Assembly (NCBI GenBank): GCA_016222805.1
Contig: JACRQG010000005.1
Span: forward strand, 105,645 to 169,644
Direction: 5' to 3'
DNA: 64,000 bases
Origin: Verrucomicrobiota bacterium
GTDB lineage: Bacteria; Verrucomicrobiota; Verrucomicrobiia; Opitutales; Opitutaceae
Positions 51,940-59,461 of this stretch are shown in pieces. Each line of letters opens with the position of its first letter. The first letter of the stretch is position 1. Under the pieces are notes generated by a model. The model saw only the letters and a program-made list of their open reading frames with translations, had not been told where the DNA came from and made no database searches. A program made the position numbers and the translations under genes.

Positions 51940-54432
51940 TCAATGCCGGGCCAGCGCGGCGGTCTCGGCGGCGGTGCGCGGGTGGAGCCGGATCGCGCCC
52001 GCGAAGCAGCCCTGCGCGCAGAGCGAGCAGCCGATGCAGCGGCTGGCATCAAAGGTCGGGAGGCCGCGCCGGTTGAGCGCGACCGCCTGGTACGGGCAGT
52101 GCGTGCAGTTGCCGCAGTGGACACACGCTGACGCCGTCACGCGCGGCAGCTTCTTGGCCGCCGGCAGCGCGGCGAAATCCGTGATTGGCGCAGGTTGCGC
52201 CGCCCCGAGGAGTTCCGCGACCGAACGCAGGCCGCGCTCCGCCAGCAGGTGACTCAGCCCGCGGTGCAGCTCGTCCACGACGCCCAGCCCGTACTTCATC
52301 ACGATCGAGCAGAACTGCACGGTGCGGGCACCGAGGGCGAGGAAGTGCGCGGCGGCGCGATAATCCATCGGCCCGCCATTGCCGGAGATCACCAGGCCCA
52401 GGCCGGCCGCCCGCGCGAGGGTGAGGTTGCTAATCGGCAGCACGCCCTCGCCTGAAAGACCCACGATCACGCCCTCGTCCCACCGCCGATCCGCGGTGGC
52501 GCGGAACGCCAGCGCGGGAAAGCTGTTGGCCAGCGTCACGCCCGCCAACTTGTGCGGGTACTTCGCCAACACCGCCTGGATCGCGCGCAGGATCGGCGCG
52601 ATCGCCGTGACCGCCGCGGTCAGCTTGAAGAGCTTCGGACAGTCGGCCCGACCCGCGGCCATGACCCAGTCGACGATTCGCGCCGTGAGGGCGGCGTTCT
52701 GGGACACGAGATCGCCGTCCGTGCCATCACCGCCCTGGGGGCAGGACAGGCTGTACTCCACGCCCATGGCGCCGGCGTTCTCGAGCTGGCGGGTATTCGC
52801 CTGCCACCCGGCGCAATCCTCGTCGTCGCGGCCGGTGACCGGTCCGCCCGTGGAGGCCAGCGTGAGGCGATCCGGATAATCCCGCACCAGGCGCGCGACC
52901 TCGCCGCAGACCCGATCCAGCCGGTGACCCGATACGTTGTCGCAGTTGCCGTAGGTCGCGGGGCCGAAGCGAAACAGGTATTCGCCGGGGATGTGGATCG
53001 GCCCGTGGGCGAAGGCCGTCTTCATCACTCCACCCGCCCAACCACACTCGTATGCCAGCCGCATCGGCTCGTAGCCATCCGTGTGCGGCGCGGCCGACAG
53101 CAGGAAGGGCGAGACGATCGGCCGGCCGAAAAACTCCGCCGCGAGCGGCACCGGCAGCTCCCCCACGCCCGCGAGCAGCACGCGGCTCTTGGCCCGCCGG
53201 CCTTGGCGCGGCCGGGGCAAGTTGCGCAGGAACGCGTCGGCCGCGAGCGCGGCGTTCTTCCCCGTCGCCACCGCCTCGACCACGGTGGCGGCGCCGAGCA
53301 GGAGGTCCCCGGCGTAAAACACGCCCCGGGCCTTCCGGATCGGCACGCCGGCACGGCTGCCGATGGCCGAGATCACCACGTCGAACTCGCGGAAGATCGG
53401 CGACTCCTTCCGGCTAACGACGAAGTTCTCCGGCCTCGGCGCCCGCCCGGCCGGCAACGCCAGTCGCGCCAGCCGCAAGCCAGTCACTCGCCCGCCCACG
53501 CGCACGATTGCGAGGGGCCGCACGCCGCTCGAGATCTCCACGCCGTGCGCCAGCAGTTCGCCCCGCTCATACGCCGTGAGCGGCATGTGCTCCTGCTTCC
53601 GCCGGTAGATCAGCTCCACCGCCTGCGCCCCGTGCCGCACGGCGGTGGTCGCGCAGTCGACGGCGATGGCCCCGCCGCCCAGCACCGCCACCCGTTTCCC
53701 CGCCACGTCGATCCGGCGACCCTCCTGGAGATACTCCAGCCACGACCACGCCGCCTCCTCCCCCGGGATGCCGAGCCGCGCCGGCTCGCTCAGACCCGCG
53801 GCCACGATGACGGCGTCGTGCCCGCCCGCTCCCAGCAGTCCGGCCGGATCCGGCACCCCGGCGCCGAACCGGAACGTGATCGCCCCCAGCCCCGCCAGAT
53901 AAGCCACATCCGCCCGCAGTACGCGGCGGTCTAGCCGCGCCGCCGGGATTCGATTGACCATGCCCCCCGCCCGCCGGCCCCGCTCGAACACCGTCACCCG
54001 ATACCCCAGCCGAGCCAGCACGGCCGCCGCCGCCAGCCCCGCGGGCCCGGCGCCGACGACCGCCACCGTCCGGCCATTCCACGTCGGCGCCGCGGGTCCG
54101 CGCAGTCCAGCCTCCCGCCCGCGCCGCACCAGCGTTGCCTGCACCGCCGGAATCGCGATCGCACCATCGATCCGCCGCCGCGCGCACGCGGCCACGCAAA
54201 ACGTATCCGGGCACACCGCCCCGCAGACGCCTCCGAGCGGGTTGGCCGCCAGGATCATCTCCGCCGCCCGGCGGTAGTCCGCCGGCGCTCCCACCCGCGC
54301 CGCCAGGATGAAGTCCGCCGGGGAACAGTGCGCCGGACAGGCCTCCTGGCACGGCTTCGTGGCGCAATACGCACACCGTTCCAGTTCCGCTCGCAACTGG
54401 GCCTCACCGAGGGATCCATCGCGCGGTTTCAT
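51940..54432 (-). CDS. dihydropyrimidine-dehydrogenase-like Fe-S flavoprotein (PreT-PreA-type fusion)
   Basis: 830 residues. N-terminal helical Fe-S domain with two cysteine sets (C20, C23, C28, C32/C36; C70, C74, C79, C83; NPLGGVCGAVCP is DPD-like); FAD fold VVGAGPAGLAAA (about 125-136); NAD(P) fold VAVLGGGAIA (about 248-257); a dihydroorotate-dehydrogenase-like FMN barrel (about 420-745) with Cys564 in SLSCPQGGDG, where DPD has its catalytic Cys; and a C-terminal ferredoxin domain (C770-C779, C799-C809). The domain order is that of mammalian DPD or fused PreT-PreA. The first ferredoxin motif is one residue short of the usual C-x2-C-x2-C-x3-C. It occupies the place of ygfK in the E. coli set and follows dihydropyrimidinase. 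Confidence 0.85.
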   Translation of the reverse strand: MKPRDGSLGEAQLRAELERCAYCATKPCQEACPAHCSPADFILAARVGAPADYRRAAEMILAANPLGGVCGAVCPDTFCVAACARRRIDGAIAIPAVQATLVRRGREAGLRGPAAPTWNGRTVAVVGAGPAGLAAAAVLARLGYRVTVFERGRRAGGMVNRIPAARLDRRVLRADVAYLAGLGAITFRFGAGVPDPAGLLGAGGHDAVIVAAGLSEPARLGIPGEEAAWSWLEYLQEGRRIDVAGKRVAVLGGGAIAVDCATTAVRHGAQAVELIYRRKQEHMPLTAYERGELLAHGVEISSGVRPLAIVRVGGRVTGLRLARLALPAGRAPRPENFVVSRKESPIFREFDVVISAIGSRAGVPIRKARGVFYAGDLLLGAATVVEAVATGKNAALAADAFLRNLPRPRQGRRAKSRVLLAGVGELPVPLAAEFFGRPIVSPFLLSAAPHTDGYEPMRLAYECGWAGGVMKTAFAHGPIHIPGEYLFRFGPATYGNCDNVSGHRLDRVCGEVARLVRDYPDRLTLASTGGPVTGRDDEDCAGWQANTRQLENAGAMGVEYSLSCPQGGDGTDGDLVSQNAALTARIVDWVMAAGRADCPKLFKLTAAVTAIAPILRAIQAVLAKYPHKLAGVTLANSFPALAFRATADRRWDEGVIVGLSGEGVLPISNLTLARAAGLGLVISGNGGPMDYRAAAHFLALGARTVQFCSIVMKYGLGVVDELHRGLSHLLAERGLRSVAELLGAAQPAPITDFAALPAAKKLPRVTASACVHCGNCTHCPYQAVALNRRGLPTFDASRCIGCSLCAQGCFAGAIRLHPRTAAETAALARH

Positions 54433-54550
54433 GACACGGGGTCAACCGCCCGGCAGGGCGGTGCAATCGCCGGAGGATAGAAGGTCCGTTCCCGGCGCTC
54501 TGCGCATTTCTTGGCCAATCGTCCGCACCACGGCGGCCGGTGGCCGGCGA

Positions 54551-55954
54551 TCAGGCCGCGGAGTCCGCCAGTTCCGACGGGCGCACCTTGCGCGCGAGAA
54601 AGCGACCGCGGCCCGGCGAACCGGCAAAGCGGCCGTCGCGCACCATGACCTCGCCGCGCACGGTCACCACGACCGGGCTCCCTTCGTACCGCCAGCCCTC
54701 GAAGGCGCTGTAGTCGACGTTCATGCGGTGAGTCCGCGCCGAAATCACGCCGCCCCGCCGCGGATCGAACACCACCAGATCCGCGTCGGCCCCCACCGCG
54801 ACGGTGCCCTTGCGCGGATACAACCCGAAGATTTTCGCCGCCCGCGTGCTCGCCGCGTTCACCAGCGTCGGCAATTCGATCCGCCCCGCCCCCACTCCGT
54901 AGGTGTGCAGAAGCTTCACCCGCTCCTCGATCGCGGGGATTCCGTTTGGAATCTGCGTGAAGTCGCCCCGCCCCCGCGCCTTCTGCGTGGCGAAATCGAA
55001 CGGCGCGTGATCCGTCGCCACCGTGTCGATGTGCCCCGCCCGCAAGGCCTCCCACAGCACCGCCTGGTGCCGCGCCTCTCGCAGCGGCGGCGACATGATG
55101 TACTTCGCTCCCTCGAAATCCGGCCGCTCCGCCCAGGTCTTGTCCAGCAACAGATGCTGGATCACCGCCTCGATCCTCGCACGCACACCGCGCCGCCGCG
55201 CCGCCAGGGCCACCTCCAGCGCCTCCGCACAACTGGTGTGCGCGAGGTAGGTCTCCGCCCCGGTCAACTCCGCAAACGTCAACAGATGGTGGACGCCCTC
55301 CGCTTCCACCACCGGCGGCCGGCTGTCGTGGTGCGCCGCCGGCTCCGTCCGCCCGGCCGCCAGGAGCTCGCGGGCGCGCTCGGTCACCAGCGTCGCGTTC
55401 TCGCAGTGGGCCGCGACGATCACGTTGAGCTCGCGCGCCAGCCGCAACACCCCGTAGAGCGCCGCGTCGTCGAGCCCGTAGACGCCCTGGTAGGCGAGGA
55501 AGATTTTGAGCGACGTCACCCCGCCGGCCACAATCTCCCGCACCTGCGCCTCGGTGTGGGCATCCCACCGCGCCACGCCCAGGTGAAACGAATAATCGCA
55601 GGCCGCCCGCCCGGCGGCCGCCGCCTGCCAGCGAGCGTAGCTCTCCCGGAGATCGTCACCGGTCTCCGGGCAGCACATTTCGATGACGGTGGTCGTGCCT
55701 CCAACCAGCGCCGCCTGGGTGCCCGAGGCAAAGTCATCCTTTGCCGTCGTCACCCGCCCGGGCAGGTGAAGGTGCACATGCGGATCGATGAAGCCGGGAA
55801 AAACCAGACATCCCCGGGCGTCGATCACCTCCGCGCCCGGCGGCACCGGGAGATCCGGCCCGACCGCGGTGATGATCTCGCCTTCGCACGCCACATCCGC
55901 CGCTTCACGGCTCGTCGCCGTGACCACCTCGCCACCTTTGAAAAGAAGCCCCAT
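54551..55954 (-). CDS. hydA: dihydropyrimidinase / hydantoinase (HyuA-like)
   Basis: 467 residues of the cyclic amidohydrolase family. DPHVHLH gives metal ligands H59 and H61, Lys150 in SLKIFLAYQG is the carboxylated bridging lysine, and VAAHCEN, LAHTSC and ATDHAPF supply the remaining ligands. It opens dihydropyrimidine or hydantoin-like rings to N-carbamoyl products. First gene of the nine-gene operon, 118 bases ahead of the DPD-like gene. In E. coli HyuA (phenylhydantoinase) is the counterpart. No regulator gene is next to it. Confidence 0.92.
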   Translation of the reverse strand: MGLLFKGGEVVTATSREAADVACEGEIITAVGPDLPVPPGAEVIDARGCLVFPGFIDPHVHLHLPGRVTTAKDDFASGTQAALVGGTTTVIEMCCPETGDDLRESYARWQAAAAGRAACDYSFHLGVARWDAHTEAQVREIVAGGVTSLKIFLAYQGVYGLDDAALYGVLRLARELNVIVAAHCENATLVTERARELLAAGRTEPAAHHDSRPPVVEAEGVHHLLTFAELTGAETYLAHTSCAEALEVALAARRRGVRARIEAVIQHLLLDKTWAERPDFEGAKYIMSPPLREARHQAVLWEALRAGHIDTVATDHAPFDFATQKARGRGDFTQIPNGIPAIEERVKLLHTYGVGAGRIELPTLVNAASTRAAKIFGLYPRKGTVAVGADADLVVFDPRRGGVISARTHRMNVDYSAFEGWRYEGSPVVVTVRGEVMVRDGRFAGSPGRGRFLARKVRPSELADSAA

Positions 55955-56117
55955 GAGAAAGGGCGCCGGCGCCTGGTCCCAGGCCCCGGCGGCGAAGCCG
56001 ATGCTGGGACGTCAACCCGCGTCCCGCAAGCCGGCACCCGTTTCCTGCCACCCCGGCTACGGGACGGCCTGAACTCCTCTCCGAAGCCGGGTCAGAGCCC
56101 AGTCCGGCGCCGCCGCC

Positions 56118-57305
56118 TCAAGGCGGGTTCTTGCCCACCGCCGGGGCCTTGCGGACGGCTTTCGGTTTCTCCCGGCCGCCCGAAGCCTTGCTCACCACCT
56201 GCCGCAGGCGCACCGCCCCGCTGACGTCGCGCCCGGCGGCGGCGTCCTCCTCGCGGAAAGACGCGATCAGGATGTTCCGCTCCTCCGTCCGGCTGAAGTC
56301 GTAGATGATCCGGATCGTGCCATCGGCACTCTCCTGCCCATCCGGATACGAGACGCCGGTGCGCTCATCGAGCAGCAGGCCCCCGCCCCAGGTGCGCCCG
56401 TCGTCGCGGGAGACAAATGCCATCAGGTGGGAGCGTCCGGTCTGCTTCTCCATCGGCCCGTGCTTCACCAGAAGCAGGCTCCCCGAGGCCAGCCGGCGGA
56501 TGAAGAAGCGCGCGCTGGGATGCGGGATCGACGTGGGCGTCACTTCCGGCCAGGTCCGCCCGCGATCCGTCGCGACACTCTCGCCGATCCCGTACTTGGT
56601 GCGCACGAGCATCCACAGCGACTGCTCGCGGCGCTCCACGAACATATGCTCGTCGAACTGCCGCGCCGGCACGGGCACGTTGGCCGCCCCGCGGAGCTCC
56701 CAGGATTGGCCCCGATCGGTGGACACCATCATCCGCGCGCTGCGGTCGGTGGCCCGCCAGGTCGACACCGGCAACACCCACTCGCCGGACGAAAGCGCCA
56801 GGGGCTTGCACATCATGATGCCATCGGTGAGCCGCCGCGGCGCACTCCACGTTGGGACCGCGGCCGCGGGCGTGTCGGTCGTCAGGCACCAGACGCCCGC
56901 GACCGAGCCGTCGTGGCCTTCCGCCTGCGCCCAGAACACGAAGAGCCGGCCGTCCGGCGCGAGCCACAGCTCCGGATCAAACGCGCGCACCGGGCCTTCG
57001 CCATCGGGATCCACGATGACCGTCTCCCTCCACGTGGCGCCGCCATCCCCGCTGGTGCTGATCACCACGTAGTTGTTCTGATCCTCGGCGGGAGTGACCC
57101 CCGCGTACCAGATGGCCCAGAGACGGCCGCCCGGCGCCACGGCCAGGCTGGGAATGCCCTGGAACGCCCGGTTGGTCGCCGCGTGCTCCGGCCGCGGCGG
57201 GCCGACGTGCCGCGGCGCGGCGAGGAAGGCCCGCTCGGCCGCCGGCGCATCCCCGGGGAACCAGCACGCGGCGAGGAGGAACAGACGGGCAACAGGGATT
57301 TTCAT
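56118..57305 (-). CDS. secreted Asp-box (sialidase/BNR-like) protein
   Basis: 395 residues with a signal peptide (KIPVARLFLLAACW..APAAE). Four Asp boxes mark a six-bladed propeller: SGDGGATW, STDRGQSW, ATDRGRTW and SRDDGRTW. The C-terminus (about 360-395) is a Lys/Arg-rich tail. It may be an exo-sialidase or a related glycan-binding propeller; the Arg triad and Tyr/Glu pair of sialidases could not be placed with certainty. Divergent from the next Asp-box gene, 204 bases apart. The ATG at 57305 gives a clean signal peptide. Confidence 0.78.
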   Translation of the reverse strand: MKIPVARLFLLAACWFPGDAPAAERAFLAAPRHVGPPRPEHAATNRAFQGIPSLAVAPGGRLWAIWYAGVTPAEDQNNYVVISTSGDGGATWRETVIVDPDGEGPVRAFDPELWLAPDGRLFVFWAQAEGHDGSVAGVWCLTTDTPAAAVPTWSAPRRLTDGIMMCKPLALSSGEWVLPVSTWRATDRSARMMVSTDRGQSWELRGAANVPVPARQFDEHMFVERREQSLWMLVRTKYGIGESVATDRGRTWPEVTPTSIPHPSARFFIRRLASGSLLLVKHGPMEKQTGRSHLMAFVSRDDGRTWGGGLLLDERTGVSYPDGQESADGTIRIIYDFSRTEERNILIASFREEDAAAGRDVSGAVRLRQVVSKASGGREKPKAVRKAPAVGKNPP

Positions 57306-57509
57306 GGCACCGGAGATTCGCCGCCACCGTGGCCCGGGAGGCAAGAGAAAGCCCCGGTGAACTCACCAGCGAACGTTGCCCCCGCGTCGCCACAACCGCG
57401 GCCCGCCGCCGACCGGCATAGGGCGATCCGTGCGGGGACCGCGACACCGGGAAGCTCCCCCACGCGGATTCCTTTGCCCCGCCGGGCGCCGGAGTATTCG
57501 CTGCCCGTC

Positions 57510-59333
57510 ATGAAGCGCCTGGCCTCCTGTGCCCCAGAGCGAAAATCCTGCCGGATCTGCCCCGGGCTTCTCGTCGCCGTCGTAGTACTTCGTTCCCTGG
57601 TCAGTGCCGCCGACCCGCGCAACTTCGACACCGGCCGCCTGATCCCGGACGAGAGCTATTGCGACCAACCGTACGTCGTCGTCACGAAGGACGGCCACTG
57701 GCTTTGCACGCTGACCACCGGCGCCGGACGAGAGGGGGCCGGGGGACAACACGTGGTCGCCACCATCAGTGCCGACCAGGGGCGGACGTGGTCGCCGTTG
57801 ATCGACATTGAGCCAGCCACCGGACCGAGCGCCTCCTGGGTGGTGCCGCTGCTCACCCCCGGCGGCCGGGTGTACGTTTTCTACAACTACAACGGTGATC
57901 GCGTCGAGGTCCCCCCGTTTCCTCACGTCAAGCACCGCCGCGACGACACCCTCGGCTGGTACGCCTGGAAATACTCCGACGACCATGGCCGCACCTGGTC
58001 ACCGCGCCACCGCCTGCCGATGCCCGTGGCCGAGGTCGATCGCGGCAACGAGTGGCAGGGCAGGGTCCAGCTGTTCTGGGGGATCGACAAACCCGTGGTC
58101 GCCGGAGACCGCGTGCTGTTCGGCTTCACGCGCCTCGGCGGGTACTTCCAGGAACGGGGCGAGGGGTGGTTCTACCGGTCGGACAATGTCCTGACTGAGC
58201 TCGATCCGGCCAAGGTGCAATGGACGTTGCTGCCCGGCGACGGCCACGGTCTCCGCGGTCCCGCCTTCGGTTCCATCCAGGAGGAACACAACGTCGTGCC
58301 GCTGGCGAATGGCGATCTCTTCTGCGTGTGGCGCTCGGAAACCGGCCACCCCCTCCAGGCCTACAGCCGAGACGGCGGCACGACCTGGACCACCCCGGCC
58401 CTCGCCACCTATGCTCCCGGCGGCAGGCGGATCAAAACCCCGCGGGCGTGCCCGATGCTCTGGCGCACCCAGGACGGGCGCTATCTCTTCTGGATTCACC
58501 ACAACTCGTTTCCCCGGACGGGCGGAGCCGCGCGCAACGTCGGGTGGCTCTCCGGTGGCCTCGAGCGCCACGGCTTCATTCACTGGTCGCAGCCTGAGCC
58601 GGTCTGTTACCAGCCCGACCGGCGCAAGGGAGCAAGCTATCCGGATCTGATCGAATGGGAGGGACGATTCTTCCTGGCAGCCACCAACAAGCAGGAAGCC
58701 CGCATCCTCGAACTGGATCGGGACCTCCTCGAAGGGCTCTGGCGGCAACCCGAACTCGCCACGGTGGCCCGCCGGGGCCTCGCGGTCGATCGGCCGGCCA
58801 CGACGCCGGCTTCGACCGCCAGTTCCCTGCCGCGTCTCCCGTCGCTGTTGGACGACCACGGCGGATTTGCCGTGGAACTCTGGTTTCAGCTTGCGGGCCT
58901 GCGCGCCGGACAAGTGCTCGTCGACTCGCGCCTCCGCCCCGACGGGCCCGGGCTGGTGGTAACCACGGGGCCGCACGACACGCTGGTGTTGGAACTGACG
59001 GACGGGCGCCACCGCACCACGTGGACCTGCGACCCGGGAATCCTCACCCCCGGTCGCCGGCACCAGGTGGTTTTCAACGTCGATCTCGCGCCTCGACTCA
59101 TCACCGCAATGGTCGACGGCGTGCTGTGCGACGGTGGAGACCACGCGCAGTTCGGTTATGCGCGTTACGCGGACAGCGGACGTCCCCCCACCGGGAAGGA
59201 GCCGCGCGACGTCAACGCCGGGCCGCTGCGGGTCCGGCTGGCGCCTCCGGACGGCGAAATGCACCGGTTGCGCTTTTACGACCGCTACCTCACGACCTCC
59301 GAAATGGTCGGCAACTTCCGGGCCGGACCCTAG
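57510..59333 (+). CDS. secreted Asp-box protein with C-terminal LamG-like domain
   Basis: 607 residues. Basic N-terminus and signal segment (about 17-34), a six-bladed propeller with Asp boxes SADQGRTW, SDDHGRTW and SRDGGTTW, then a concanavalin-A/LamG-like sandwich (about 445-600; FAVELWFQLAG, LRFYDRYLTTSEM). The LamG part probably binds glycans. It diverges from the Asp-box gene at 56118-57305, so the two may share a regulatory region. Exact chemistry unknown. Confidence 0.78.
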   Translation: MKRLASCAPERKSCRICPGLLVAVVVLRSLVSAADPRNFDTGRLIPDESYCDQPYVVVTKDGHWLCTLTTGAGREGAGGQHVVATISADQGRTWSPLIDIEPATGPSASWVVPLLTPGGRVYVFYNYNGDRVEVPPFPHVKHRRDDTLGWYAWKYSDDHGRTWSPRHRLPMPVAEVDRGNEWQGRVQLFWGIDKPVVAGDRVLFGFTRLGGYFQERGEGWFYRSDNVLTELDPAKVQWTLLPGDGHGLRGPAFGSIQEEHNVVPLANGDLFCVWRSETGHPLQAYSRDGGTTWTTPALATYAPGGRRIKTPRACPMLWRTQDGRYLFWIHHNSFPRTGGAARNVGWLSGGLERHGFIHWSQPEPVCYQPDRRKGASYPDLIEWEGRFFLAATNKQEARILELDRDLLEGLWRQPELATVARRGLAVDRPATTPASTASSLPRLPSLLDDHGGFAVELWFQLAGLRAGQVLVDSRLRPDGPGLVVTTGPHDTLVLELTDGRHRTTWTCDPGILTPGRRHQVVFNVDLAPRLITAMVDGVLCDGGDHAQFGYARYADSGRPPTGKEPRDVNAGPLRVRLAPPDGEMHRLRFYDRYLTTSEMVGNFRAGP

Positions 59334-59461
59334 GACCGCCCTGCCGGCGCGGCACTGCCTCCGGTGGCGGCGTTTTCTTCACAGCTGAAAAATCCGACTA
59401 ATACTTCCATCGGGCCGCGTGCGAGGCGTGAAGTCGCCCCGACGTCCAGTACCGTGGGAGT

